Source of the DNA: Combretum micranthum
Taxonomy: Eukaryota > Streptophyta > Magnoliopsida > Myrtales > Combretaceae
Direction: 5' to 3'
Length of the DNA stretch: 64,000 nt
Assembly (NCBI GenBank): GCA_024138025.1
Contig: JAMXBD010000171.1
Coordinates: 372,001 to 436,000 of the forward strand
A model generated the notes under the pieces. It saw nothing but the letters and a program-made list of their open reading frames with translations, was not told where the DNA came from and did not search any database. Of the stretch, positions 33,950 to 46,000 are shown piece by piece; the first letter of the stretch is position 1; the number at the start of each line of letters is the position of its first letter. The translations under genes and the position numbers were made by a program.

Positions 33950-35520
33950 GCTAATGATGGAAACAAATTCTTCTAAGAGATGAGTACCATTGTATCTGCT
34001 CACTTTTCCTCTTAACTAGTCTTTGATCTAAAGATGGCTTGGGGTTCTAACTCATTCTCTTCATGTATTGCAGGTAGATTGGTCACTAAATCTAGTCGAG
34101 ATCCATGAAAAGGCTTTAGTTGTGACACATCAAAGGTAGAATGAGTTGCTGCTTCAAGAGGTAAAGCTAACTGGTAAGCAACTTTCCTTACTTGATCCAT
34201 TACCTTGCAAGTACCATAGTATTTAGGAGCTAGCTTGAGGACTCTAAAGCTTTTAAGAGATCCTTGTATGTACGGCTATAGCTTTAGCTAGACTCAATCG
34301 CTACTATGAAATTTTCGTACACTCCTCCTTTTGTCATAAACTTATTTCATCCTTTGCTAAGTGCGCTTAAGGTAAAACTTAAGCATGCAAAGCATGCCCT
34401 CCCTACTAGTGAGTACAGAATCAATAGTGGCATTTCTTGAGTCCCCTGGTACATAAGGAAGGTGTAGTGGTAGTGGATACCCTTATAGTACTTGAAAGGG
34501 GTGTATTTAAAGCAAGTGTGGTAGTTGGTGTTGTACTACCACTTAGCTAACAGAAGAAAATGGCTCCACCTCTTAGGATATTCACTAGTCACACATCAAA
34601 GATAAGTTTCTAAACATTTATTAACCACTTCCGTCTGGCCATCAGTCTCAGGATGGTAGGAAGTAGATAAATTAAGAGATATCTCCTATAGATTGATGAA
34701 TTCCTTCCAGAATGAGCTTACAAAGATAAGGTCTCTATGACTAGTGATAGTTTCAAGCATGCCATGGACTTTATAGCTTTGGTCCAAATACACTTGTGCT
34801 ACCTGTAGTGTAGTGTAAGGATAAGACAATGCTAAAAGTGGGCATATTTGCTAAGCTTATTAACCACAAGTAGGATAACTTCCTTCCCATTGGACTTAAG
34901 AAGTCTCTCAATAAATCCAAAGTAATATCTTGCCAACACTCATTAAGCATAAGTAGAGGCTAAAATAAACCTAGAGTTGCCACATTCTCAAATTTGTACT
35001 TTTGTCATATGTCTCAATTTCTCACAAATTGATGAACAATTCTTTCCAATTTAGACCAATAAAACACCGAAGCAAGATGCTTATAAGTAGCTTTTAGAAT
35101 GTCCCCTTAAAGCTTCACCATGGTATAATTGTACTGATTTAGTCCTTAACTCATTAGACGGTCCTACCACCACCTTCCCTTTCCTCTTAAGAATTTCTTG
35201 ATAAAAAATAAAATGCTTAACACTTTTAAGCTGCTCTATTATCTCACTATACCCATGCGTAAATCCTAATTGGACTTAATTTCCTTCATCTATTTAGGTT
35301 GTACCACTTGAATGGAAAGTTGATGCAATTGAGTCATTCCCCACACAGATAAGGCATCAACTACAATGTTGGCAGATCTTCTTTTAAACACAATTGAATA
35401 ATCTAAACCTAATAGTTTCGTGAGCCATTTTTGTTGACTAGGCATCACTAAACATTGTTTTTAGGAGGTACTTGAGGCTCTGATGGTCTATCTTAATCAC
35501 AAACGATCTCCTCATAAGTA
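33950..35520 (-). pseudogene. Integrase remnant of gypsy element 3
   Basis: Mostly in broken frames. 34200-34012 is the C-terminal domain, with VAYQLALPLEAATHSTFDVS followed by QLKPFHG, typical of chromovirus integrase C-termini. Upstream parts (34300-35300) keep recognisable zinc-finger and core segments in scattered frames. Confidence 0.65.
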
Positions 35521-35526
35521 GTAACA

Positions 35527-36545
35527 CTACTTATTAATGCCATAAATGAGTGCTAACGATTCTTTCTGATAAATTGACATCTTTCGATGCTTACGTGCAA
35601 GTGACTTATTGATGTAAGCAATAGGGTAATTTTCTTGTATAAGCACCACTCTTATACCATCACCAGGCATCTGTTTCCATTGCAAATTTCTTTGTATAAT
35701 TAGGTAAACATAGAACAAATGAATTAACCAATACTTCCTTCAATTTATTAAATGCCTCCTACGCCTCTAGTGTCTAGTTGAATTGATCCTTATGAAGCAT
35801 ATTAGTGTGTAGCCTTGCTATAATTCCAAATTCATGTATGAATCTCCTATAATATCTAGTTAGCCCCAGAAATCCATAGAGCTACCTAACGTTAATAGGA
35901 GTTAACCATTTCACAATGGCTTCAATTTTCCTTAGATCAATAGCCATTCACTGTCTAATAATTATATGCCCGAGATAATCAATCTGATTTACCCCGAGCA
36001 CACATTTACTTTGCTTGAGATACTTCTCCTTCCTTAAAATATCTAACACCATCCTCAAATGAGTTACATGTTGTTCCAGTTTAGGACTACGGACTCATAT
36101 GCCGTAAAAAACACAATGACAAATTTTCGTAAATAAGGCCTAAAGAAATCATTAAAAAGGCCTTGAAATGTGGATGGGGTATTAGTTAGCCCAAAAGGAA
36201 TAACTAGGAATTCATAATACCCATCATGAGCGCAAATGTAGTCTTATAGATGTATTAAAATTTGGTAGTAGTCCAAATGCAATCTAATTTGCTAAAATAA
36301 CTTGCTTTATGCAATTCATCAAATGGGTCTTCAATTATAGGGATAGGAAACCTATCTTTCATTGTTCTTTTATTGAGATCCCTATAATCTACACACATTC
36401 TCCGCCTATTATCTTTCTTTTTGATAAGCAAAACTAGAGATGTGAAATGACTATGACTATGACATATTATTCCACTTAATAACATTTCCTTAATCATATC
36501 CTCAAGAACTATTTTTTGAATAGTAGGGTAAGGATATGGACGCAA
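35527..36545 (-). pseudogene. Reverse transcriptase and RNase H remnant of gypsy element 3
   Basis: 36545-36255 is the RT N-terminal and palm region: RPYPYPTIQK, then CVDYRDLNKRT, then FSKLD; the frame is lost directly after that Asp. The catalytic aspartate pair expected near 36100-36130 is not readable (VFFTAYES appears where a DD box would be). 35718-35527 is RNase H (SLARKHRKMSIYQKESLALI). Inactive. Confidence 0.85.
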
Positions 36546-36959
36546 GTTAATAGAGTAGCATCCTCTTGCAAATGAATCCTATGGTTACATGACCTATGTA
36601 GAGGCAATGCATTAGGTGTTTCAAACAATCATTAAACTCTTCCAATAACCCTATAATGCTGGGATGCATAGGATGTTCAATCATAGGATTACCATCAGTT
36701 AAGGTACTACTCACAACCCAACATTAAACCTTAAGTGTAGAACTAGCAGCAGATAACATAGTAGTCATTTCTTTATAAGTGATATGAGTAACTATCTCAT
36801 TCCTTCCCCATAATGTGCAGTTCTAGCCTTGCCATTGGAATTCCATTGCAATGTTCCTAATGAAACGAGCTATGACATCCCCAAAAATAAATCATAGGTT
36901 GTCAAGGGTAGCGCATAAAAATCAGAATGAAACTCCATGTTTTCCATCTTCTAACAAAA

Positions 36960-37199
36960 CTAAAAAACCATGTAGTGGCTGTAAATTTTGACTCTGTCAG
37001 CTAAATTAACTGTTACCAGTTCCACTGGTTTCATGCTGCAATTAAGATTTTTGGCTAGCTCCTCATCTAGGAAATTAGATGAACTCCCTGTATCAATTAG
37101 GATGCTCAATGTTTTCCTCTTAAAATATCCTTTAACACACATGCTATGCTCGACATTATTACTATTCTCACTAATAGCACATAATGTCATAGCAGTCAA
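36960..37199 (-). pseudogene. Aspartic protease remnant of gypsy element 3
   Basis: The 79-codon open piece contains LIDTGSSSNFLDEELAKNL, a complete DTG aspartic-protease motif of chromovirus type. The piece itself is intact, but it is separated from gag and RT by stops. Confidence 0.8.
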
Positions 37200-37316
37200 A
37201 TCCTACTCCAATTTCTCTACCTCATTCCATGCTTCTACCTCTTTTGTTTCTTCTTTTTCCTCACAATTAACAAGTTCAACTTTCTATTTTTACACCTACA
37301 TCTAGGCCCAAAGGGT

Positions 37317-38350
37317 TCATTGCACCAGAAGCACTGCTTCTTGCACCTTTTCTTCTTCCATTTCTTCGGTTGACAGTCTCTGGGTATTTCTTAAGGTGTT
37401 TTGGGTACAGGTTCTGTTTGGGTTGCTGCTGGTAATGGGTTGAGTATTCTGTATGTTGGGTTTATTAGTGCATAAGGATGTAGTGTCTGTGAAGGAAGTG
37501 GAAATTTTAGAATAAGTATATGCTGGGGTAGGTTTTTGGTTTTTTGAAGTAGGTTTGGTGAATGTAATAGTGGCTTCTTGTAGCTTGGCTAGTGTATAAG
37601 CTTGAGCTAAGGTACTAACTTGAAACATGCATATAAGCTATTGTATTTCAAGTTTCAATCCATTGAGAAAACAACTAGTAAGTTTAGACTCTGTAAGCTC
37701 ATTTTGTGCGAAGAGGTCCACAAACTGGTTTAGGTAGTCTTGGAGTGAATCAAATTGGCGTAATTGTTTGAGCTCTACCATAGGATCTTCATATACACAT
37801 TCATTAAACCTTGCTTACAACACCTTAGTTAACTCCTCCCATGTGATTAGAGTGATGATACCCCTTAATTTCAAGTATGATGCATACCATTCATAGGGTT
37901 TCTCATCAAGATGCATAATATCCACCTCAATCTTAAGGTGGTCTAGTGTGTCATGTAATACAAAAAACTGTTTAGCTTTCTACACATAGGTTTTAAACCC
38001 ATTGCCATTGAAGGCCGAAAAATCGATTTTGATGCTACGCATGGGTAGCTAATAATTTCTTGACATGACATTACTATGTAGGATATTGCTATCTTCCTTA
38101 CCAAGGACATCAGAACCAAACATGGTCTTCTATGTACTTCTAGACGAGTCTACCAAAGTTACCTTACCCTTTAGTTAATTCTTAATCTCTTCTATGGCAC
38201 TATTGTTCTAATGATGTTTGTTGTTTTTACATGGTTTTTGAGGACAATTTGATCCATCCTTCGTGCCATTCATTCTACTCTTTCATCATGGTTTTCATAA
38301 ATTCCTCCATTCTCTTAAATTCACGTGTTCCCTCATCCATTAGCCCTTAT
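37317..38350 (-). pseudogene. Gag remnant of gypsy element 3
   Basis: 37628-37317 is the gag C-terminal region (STLAQAYTLAKLQEATITF followed by a Thr/Pro/Asn-rich tail), typical of the segment before the zinc knuckle. 37630-38350 carries capsid-type sequence in broken frames. Confidence 0.65.
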
Positions 38351-38357
38351 ACAAGGC

Positions 38358-38369
38358 TCTAATACCAAT
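38358..38369 (-). other. Primer-binding site of gypsy element 3
   Basis: Minus strand reads TGGTATTAGAGC, one base off the consensus initiator-tRNA-Met site, a few bases inside the LTR at 38375. Confidence 0.8.
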
Positions 38370-38374
38370 TAGAA

Positions 38375-38966
38375 TGTGGTGGGAAATCAAATGAATTGAA
38401 ATGAAGAACAATTAACCAAATTGCTCGAATACAAGCTAACTTGTGAATTCTAACTCGAATTCAAGCTAGAAATAAAATACTTGGATTCAAGTATTTTAGG
38501 GAGCAACAAAGCTTTTGTATTTTTTTCTATATTTTTTTGTTGCATTGGAATTACATATATAGTAGTATGGTAAGCTCCCTACATGTGAAAATAATAGAAA
38601 TATAAATGACTGGCATGTGCAACAAATTGCCACATCAAATACAATTATAAGAAACTAGATTCTATAATATTCTCTATGATTTACGTATTTAACAATTTAT
38701 TTACTAAGCTTATTTGGGTTGTGCTTAAAGGACATATTAGTTTACTATCCATTATAATTGGATCCATATAACTTGACCTAAGCACAAATCCAGCTTCATC
38801 ATTCAATTCAATTAGCTTGTTCCCTTTCACACTACCATATCCATCAAACATAGTTCCTTTACATAAACAAGTTAACTTCACTTTAGTTTCACTTTTGTCT
38901 TCTTCATCCCTTATTTCACACTCAGAAAACCTTAATTTCATCATATTCAATTCAACCCATGTTATA
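38375..38966 (-). repeat. 5' LTR of gypsy element 3
   Basis: Direct repeat of 33281-33870. It contains a short open piece on the minus strand (38950-38681) that also reads in the other LTR and is not a gene. Confidence 0.9.
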
Positions 38967-40179
38967 ATGCACTACATTTTCTATGTTTTAAAATAAAAGA
39001 AAAAGAAGAAAATAAAAAGCAAGTAACCATTGTATGTGTGTGTCATACTTGACTTTTTTATTTTGATGCATTTAGTTTAATGAGAGTAGGTTTGTGTGAG
39101 ATGTTGGATAGTTATAGTTTGGCAATCACTTACCATAATATCCTCTTTTTGAAGAGGAATAAAGGCCAATTGATACATTCCTTCGCCAAACAAACTTAAC
39201 AAATGGAGGAATCATATAAATAGTTCTCCAAACATTCTAAAGAATGAGAGACGAACATACCAATCATTTTTTTAGGCACCGATTTTGATCATTCACCATC
39301 TGTTATCATTATAGTCTTAGAATAGTATTTATTGTGTATTAAAGAGTGTATTATATGAGTGTACTGGAGCATTATTGTATTAACATCATTAAGTGAATCC
39401 ATTATTAAAGGTTACTTCTTTGCATCATACATGAGTAGTAGTTAGGGCTTGCGAAGCCATGTTTAGCATGTATATACATGGACTAAACATCAGTTTTTGT
39501 AGAATACACTAATCTCTATAGTGCATTAAAGCATTTTAATTGTAGGTAGTGCACGACTTAGGGTTAAACTAGATTTCCACAAGATGTGATTGAGAAATCT
39601 ACTATGGAATGGATCTAAGCTATAGAGAGAAGTTGCTCCTGGTGCCTAGAGATAAGATCATGAAACTTTCTACATGTAATTGGAAATTACCTTCGGATCA
39701 TATTCTTAATGTGATCTTATTCGGCTGTTAACTAAGAAGAGATTCTAGTTTGACAAGGCTGGGATTAGAGTTCAATAGATTCGAGAGAGATATTGATTTA
39801 ATTGGTGGAATCCCGCAGTTAGAAAGGGCACAACAAATAATAATGCTGTAGCACATGTTAATTCATCGATGAAGCAAGTCTAATGTGTTGTTGATTGATA
39901 GACTAAACTTAATTCATTGATTCATTGATTATTATAGTAAACATAGTTGTAGTTTGTAATTAGTTTAGTTGATTAATTATAATTTTCTAATTCAATTTAA
40001 TTTGCTAGATAATAATCAATAAGGCGAGTAGTAGTACTTGTTGAGGACCCTAAGAAATATGACTCTAGAATTTGTTCCTATATTGCATCTAATAGGTATA
40101 CCTGTTTAGTATTGACCAATCCATATGAACAAATCATAGGACTTAATTATAGAAACTCGATTGAAAATAAGTGAACCAA
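38967..40179. other. Intergenic region with duplicated block copy 1
   Basis: 38967-39130 resembles 46645-46800 (shared ATAATGCAYYACATTTTC, GCAAGTAA, TTTAATG). The rest (39130-40179) is non-coding, with no domain recognised on either strand. Confidence 0.5.
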
Positions 40180-41060
40180 TACCTCAAGACCCTGTTTGCT
40201 GCACCAAGGTAAGCTTGTCAAGGTGACTTCATATACCTTGCAAGAGCACTTGTAGTAAACACAAGATCAAGACGTGTCGTACAATGCTGTTAAGTATAGC
40301 AAACTCCCTGCTAGGCTTCTATACATGCTAGCATCCATTTCATTACCTTGTTTAGCCTTAGAAAGCTTCTCATTGAATATCAAAGGAGTTACCATTGGTT
40401 TATTATTTTTTTTTTGAATTTTCTTAATAATTCTAAGGTATATTTCCTTTGTGAAACAAAAATACCAAACTAAGATTGTTCAATCTCCATTCCCAAGAAG
40501 TATGTCATGAGTCCTAAGTTTGACATTTCAAACATAACGTCTATATCCATCTTGAATTCATTTATCAATGACTCATTCTAGTCACTAGTGTGTCATCCAC
40601 ATTGATGGATATAATTATTTGCTTCCCATCATTAGTATGTTTGATATACGAAGTGGCTTTACTGTCACTTCTATAGAAACCACAATTGATCAAATGACCA
40701 TTAACCTTACTATACCAAGCCTTGGGTGCTTGTTTCAACTAACACAAGGCTTTATATAGCTTTTAGACTTGATTTTCTCTTCCTTGAATTTTGTATCCTT
40801 CAAGTTGTTCTATACGTAGCTCCCTACAAGATCTCCATTAAGGAAAGTAGATTTTACATCAAGATGATAAGCATTCCGCCTTATTTGAGCTGCTAGAGGA
40901 AGAATGGTTTCATGTCTTGCCATAGCTAAAATCTACTTCTAGAAGTTAAGAGTATCCCTTAACCACTAATCTAGCCTTATGCTTGAATATTGTGCCATGT
41001 GGATTTAATTTTGTTTTGAAAATCCATTTGACCCCAATGATGTTTTTCCTTTAGTCTATC
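40180..41060 (-). pseudogene. Reverse transcriptase remnant of copia element 2
   Basis: Minus-strand copia RT in several frames. At about 40592-40606 the catalytic box reads NVDD in place of the usual YVDD, within SINVDDTLV. Stops occur throughout. Confidence 0.7.
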
Positions 41061-41505
41061 CACCAATTTCCATGTCTTATTATTATTATTAATCATGCTA
41101 ATCTCCTCCTTCATAGCAGTCCTCCATTCTTTATATGCTACCACTTCATCAAAGGAAGAAGGTTATAGTGCAACAAAATTGCATTTCTCATATATCTCAT
41201 ACATGGACTTTGTTTTAAGAATGGGGGAATATGGTGGAGACTCATCAAAAGTTTTTTCATCATCCTTTAAAGATAAACTTGAAGTTGGAGTTGATTGATG
41301 TACACTGTCATCCTTTTCTGGTATCTCCTTTTCCCAATTCTAATGATAAGTTTCATTTACAACCACATCTTTGCTGATTGATACCTTGTGATAGACCAAA
41401 AAGATACCTTGTTTTGCCTTTTAGTCTAACTTAGACCTTTTGATTGATGACACATGAATATAACAAATATAACCAAAGATTCTCAAGTATTTAGCAAAAG
41501 GTTTG

Positions 41506-43813
41506 TGTAGATACCTCATTTTTGCCTATATAAAGCTTTAATTTATAAGAAAAATTAAAATTGTATTAAGTCCATAAATTACTTCAAAAAAAAAAAGAAG
41601 TAATTAAATAAACATAAATAAATAATTGTAATAACAAAATATATATAGATTAAAAATGCTAAATAAAAGTAATAAAGGATTAATATGGCATTGATTTTAA
41701 TTACAAAGAAGTCTTGGTCCAAATTAAATGGCCTACAATGGGTTAGTTCATTTAATTAGACTCAGGTAGTAAGCCTTAAGGGCTATTTCTACGCAAAACA
41801 AAATAAGGTATAGGCTAACAACCTGTATGCTTAAGTTATTATACAAGCCCATAGGAGACCTGGGTTTGAATCTTAGAGGATGCAAACTGCTTCATTTTCT
41901 TTTTTTTTCCCTTGTGTTCCACGTGGCACACACTGATTGGACGACTCCATGACATCAACAATGATGTCATCGTCTTCAACCTCTAGCTTTTGGAAACACG
42001 CATGCACCAGCTTGGATGACCACTTCTCAACCATTTTTGATCACCTTTATTGTAGGATTTTACCAAATTAATGGTGAAATCGTGAAGTACGCATGAAGTA
42101 TTACAAATCAAGACTAAAAAGTAGTCTTGATTCGTAGTTTAAAACGGTCAGAATTGGGATTAAAGATTTGGAAAATTTGAGTATTAAGAGCTGCGATAAC
42201 CATCAATGGTGATTTTTGACCCATTTTCATGTGAATTGAAGCTACCATGAAGCATCATTTAGTCAAATAAGCTTAAACACTCAATTGAAGTTGCCTAAAA
42301 ACACTAAATCGTCATAAATTGAAATCAAGAATGAACCCTAATTTTCTCATTCTTGAGTCAAAGTAATTAAGCACAAGTAGCCATCAAGGTTAAGGAAGTC
42401 CATAGAAATCCAATCAAAATAGCCAAATCAAAGAACTTTGAAAATTAGGGTTTTATAGCTAAAGCGTCGATTTCATAATTGACAGGCAATTTCAAAGGTT
42501 TGGAGTTTATAGAAAGCTTTCTGGTATCATAAGCTTTCAATAGGTAGGTTGAAGGAAGCTTAGCATCTTCCTATCACCTCAAATGAAGGTCTGCTGCTGT
42601 TGTTGCTTCTGGCCACCGTCGGAGTCTTGACAAGCTCGGAAGTGACTTGTCCAACACTATCATTACCCTCCAGCATTGCTAGAAGCGACGATTCAACTTC
42701 TACTAGCTAACCTTCCTTTGTTGCAAACCTTCAACCAAGATTCGACTTGAGATCCGAACCATGCCCCTCTGCTCCATCTAACCCATGCCTGATCCGGTAT
42801 CCAAGTTTCTTCTTCTTCTTCATCTTTTTTTTTAATTAATTAATTAATCTAATAACTACAATAAAAAATAAAAAAAATAAAATAAATGATATGGAATAAA
42901 TTTAAATAGTATTTTCTTTCTTTCTGTAAATAAAAGGTATGTTAAAAAAAATTTAAAAATAATAAATAAATAAAAATTAATTTAGAAGAAAAAATTATTA
43001 TACTATAGATGGTTGATGTGATAATATAAAAATATATAAAATAAATACTTTTTGCCACTTAGAAAAATGGTTTCGAAAATAAATTTGGTAGCTTATAGGA
43101 TTACATTTCAAATCTCATTTTTACCACTCTAAAATTTAATAAATTTAAAGTGGAAAGAATTCAAAAATATAAAAGAAACCAACACATTAAAGTTTTTACG
43201 AAAAGAGTTACGTTTTGCCTAATCCTGATTAGCAGGTACATAAGTATCTCGGGGGCGACATAAAAATTGAAAAACCCTTTCTTTTATTTCCTAGAATTTG
43301 TAAATATTGGCTTGATTCTTTATCTTGTATGCTTCATGTAAAAAATGTAAATAATAATCTTTTCAACTTATTGACTTCGGTAAAGCTAGATGTTAATTCA
43401 TGTAAATAATTGGCCTTTTGTAAATATTGTGATCACTAGTCATGATTTGTATCATAACAATCAAACTGTAAATATTACATTTTATGGTATGATAAATTTA
43501 GAGAATTAAAAAGAATAAATTTTAATTTAAGAATTTCAAATGGTAATAGTATGATTTTAATAAGATAACCCTCATACTTAGAAATTTCTGGTATGAAACT
43601 GATTTTAAAATGAGTTTCAATGCGGATCTGTAGCCAATTTAGAACCAACCGACCTATTGGTTCTAACTTACAAATTTTTCTTCATAATGTCAAGTGGCGA
43701 CTCCTTTAAAATTCAGTATTTCTTTTAGTTCTTAGTTGAGAGTCTATATCAAATGGGTTAGGTTTGACATAGATCGGACTGAAAGAAATCAAATAATAAT
43801 TTTAAAAATCTAG
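41506..43813 (+). mobile_element. Long-LTR insertion in copia element 2
   Basis: Begins TGTAGATACCTCATTTTTGCC-type sequence and is flanked by GTTTG (41501-41505) and GCTTG (43814-43818), a near-perfect 5-bp target duplication. Copia integrase coding continues across it: the minus-strand reading before it (VEAWS) and after it (HKPFAKYL) fit together. TGGCGACTCC at 43695-43704 resembles the start of the tRNA-Arg-type primer site used by Ogre elements. No pol ORF is present. It is either a solo long LTR or an LTR with a stub of internal sequence. Confidence 0.6.
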
Positions 43814-43818
43814 GCTTG

Positions 43819-44721
43819 ACAATTTGAAATTGGACCATGCTTCTACAAGTTTCATTCTTTATATAGCCTTTGTAGGTAGCCTATTTAGAAGATAAACAGC
43901 TATATTCACAGCTTCGTCCCAAAAACTTAAAGGTAGCTTCTTTTCAGCCATCAAACACCTTGCCATTTCAACTACCATTCTATTCTTCCTCTCATAGATT
44001 CCATTTTGTTTAGGGGAACAACTAACTGACAACTAATGTGTTATATCCATATTAGCACAAAATTGATCAAAATCTTTTGAGGTATATTCCTTTCCATTGT
44101 TTGACCTCAACAACTTTAAGGCACATCCACTTTGTTTCACAACCATTGCCTTAAACCTTTTGAAAACTATATATACATATATATATATATATATGACTTG
44201 GGTTTACTTTTTGAGTAGAAAAGGATATATATATATATATATATATACACAAAAAAGTAAACCCAAGTCATCCTCGAATAGTCATCTACAAAGAGCACAA
44301 AATATCTATTGTGGCTCAAGAAATCAGTGCTAATGGATCCACATATATGAATATACATAAGCTCTAACTTTTCGCTTGCTCTCCATGAAGATTGAGTAAG
44401 AAAAGCTTTCCTATGAACCTTCCTAAATTGACAAGAACTACACACTTCATCAACTAAGGAAATTTGTAATAGGTCTTGAGTCAAACCCTTCACTTGCATT
44501 TGCTTTATAGCAGCAAGACTAAGATGACCATACCTTTTGTAACATAAAGTAGGATCATTATTAACTAAAAAGTTTGCCTTATCAACCACGTCATTTAATG
44601 TCAGAGGAAAGATTTTGTTTATCATTGCCACCTTAGTAATCAAAGAATCATTTGAATCATAAATTGAACATAAGTTACCTAAATGATAAGGAGTATCCAT
44701 TTGAAAGAATTTGGGATACAT
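43819..44721 (-). pseudogene. Integrase N-terminal and core remnant of copia element 2
   Basis: The minus-strand reading contains RYGHLSLAAIKQMQ and CSSCQFRKVHRKAF (His/Cys zinc-binding region). The core start HICGSISTDFLSHNRYF and FVDDYSRMTWVYFF follow. Downstream pieces include LRSNNGKEYTSKDF and PKQNGIYERK, the later core motifs. After VYFF the frame runs into an (AT)n tract and a palindrome (44160-44275). Confidence 0.85.
44160..44275. repeat. AT-microsatellite palindrome inside copia integrase
   Basis: Two (AT)n tracts flank an inverted copy of a coding segment: ATGACTTGGGTTTACTTTTT at ~44191 and its reverse complement within ACAAAAAAGTAAACCCAAGT at ~44250. The right arm is the native integrase codons for MTWVYF. 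The left arm is an inverted duplicate that would form a hairpin. Confidence 0.8.
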
Positions 44722-45212
44722 TAAGCAAATTTTGAGCTAAGCAAGGAATGAACAACACCTTACGAATATACTTTGTACCTTATTAAGTGTGTATAGCAAT
44801 AGACCCTTTTCCTTGAGCCTTTACTTCATTTCCATCGCCTAATTTCACCTTAGTTTTGATTGATCTATCTAACTCACAAATAGCTTTTCATCCTTAGACA
44901 TGTGGCTAGTGCAACTACTATCAACAAACTAGATTTGGTTAGTGTACCCTTGTGTAGTGTGAGAAACCATGAAAAGTTTGTCACATTCTTCTCCTTAAGT
45001 TTGACTTTGTTGTTGATTTGCTTGGCTTATCTTTTTGCAAAACCTACATTATAGAGGAGCTTTTCCTTTAAACTCAACAATTGTTTTTGCATGGCTATCC
45101 CTTTAACATATGCTATAGATTGGGAACTTTCCTTGTTTACCACCTTCCCTTGAGCTCCTCATAGGCTTCTCTATTTTGGGCTTGTTATTCCACTGTCTTT
45201 CGCCATTTTTAG

Positions 45213-45900
45213 CTAAATTCCCTTTCGCCTCACTTCGAAGGCACCTTTAATAACTACTTCATCCCTCATATTAGTCCTTTGTTTTTTCGTCTGAAGAATG
45301 CTGATGAGTTTAGTAACTAAAAGACACTTCAAATCATGTGATTCTTCAATTGCAAGCACCTTGGCTTCAAATCTTGCTTGTAGGCTAATGAGAATCTTCT
45401 CATCTACCTTATAATCCCTAAAATCTTCACCTAACAGCCTTATTTTGTTCATGGTGTCAAGGATTTTTGAAGATAGTCCTTAATGGTTTCTCCATCCTTC
45501 ACTCTTAACATCTCAAATTTTCTTTTGAGAGTTAAGAGTTTAATTGTTTTAACACTCTCATTACCTCCAAATTCAACCTTTAGTTTATCTCATGCCTCTT
45601 TTGGTGTCTCACAAGCCATAATCCTTATAAAGATGGTTTCTATCAGGGTTAAATGTGTACATGTAAGAGCCTTAGCTTTCTTAGCAATATCATCTTCATG
45701 TTTCTTCATTCGAGCCAATGTGGGATTGGCTCTTAAAGCTAGAGGGTCCCTATTTTCCTGCAAGATATCCCATAAACTTTAAGCTTTTAAGTAAGCCTTC
45801 ATCTTGATAGCCTAAATATGATAATTTTTTTAGTGGAAACTAGAGGTCCCATCCTTGTTGAGTTGCTAAAAGCCATTGCTCACGCTCTTTTACTATGTTT
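45213..45900 (-). pseudogene. Gag remnant of copia element 2
   Basis: 45452-45213 reads MNKIRLLGEDFRDYKVDEKI and LQARFEAKVLAIEESHDL, the copia gag UBN2-type core. The upstream part, to about 45900, is frame-shifted. Confidence 0.8.
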
Positions 45901-46000
45901 ATCTATCACCTCACAAAAACACTAATGAGTGAAGTATTTGTAAGCTCATTGGCCTTCAAGAATGAAATTCTAATATCAATTTTTTTTTTGTTGCCACTAC

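Larger units (their letters stand above)
33281..38966 (-). mobile_element. Ty3/gypsy element 3
   Basis: Minus-strand gypsy element of ~5.7 kb with two LTRs of ~590 bp (33281-33870 and 38375-38966), a primer-binding site at 38358-38369 and a polypurine tract at 33871-33885. Gag, protease, RT, RNase H and integrase follow the gypsy order. No clear target-site duplication (TGGAA left, ATGCA right). It splits a duplicated host block (33195-33275 and 38967-39130). All ORFs are broken. Confidence 0.85.
40180..46000 (-). mobile_element. Ty1/copia element 2, 3'-truncated and interrupted
   Basis: Minus-strand copia remnant: gag near 45900-45213, integrase 44721-43819 and 41500-41340, RT 41060-40180. 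The 3' part (RNase H, 3' LTR) was not found, so it is truncated at the left. A primer-site-like sequence (TTGATATTAGAAT on the minus strand) lies at about 45968-45980, with an LTR-like start TGTTGCC at 45989. A 2.3-kb insertion (41506-43813) splits the integrase. Confidence 0.75.

Noticed and set aside
37000..37305. 105-codon plus-strand open frame rich in Ser/Phe/Leu
   Set aside because: It is the reverse of the protease region of gypsy element 3, whose minus-strand reading has a clear DTG motif.
33276..38971. Target-site duplication of gypsy element 3
   Set aside because: TGGAA and ATGCA do not match convincingly. The duplication is either mutated or absent.
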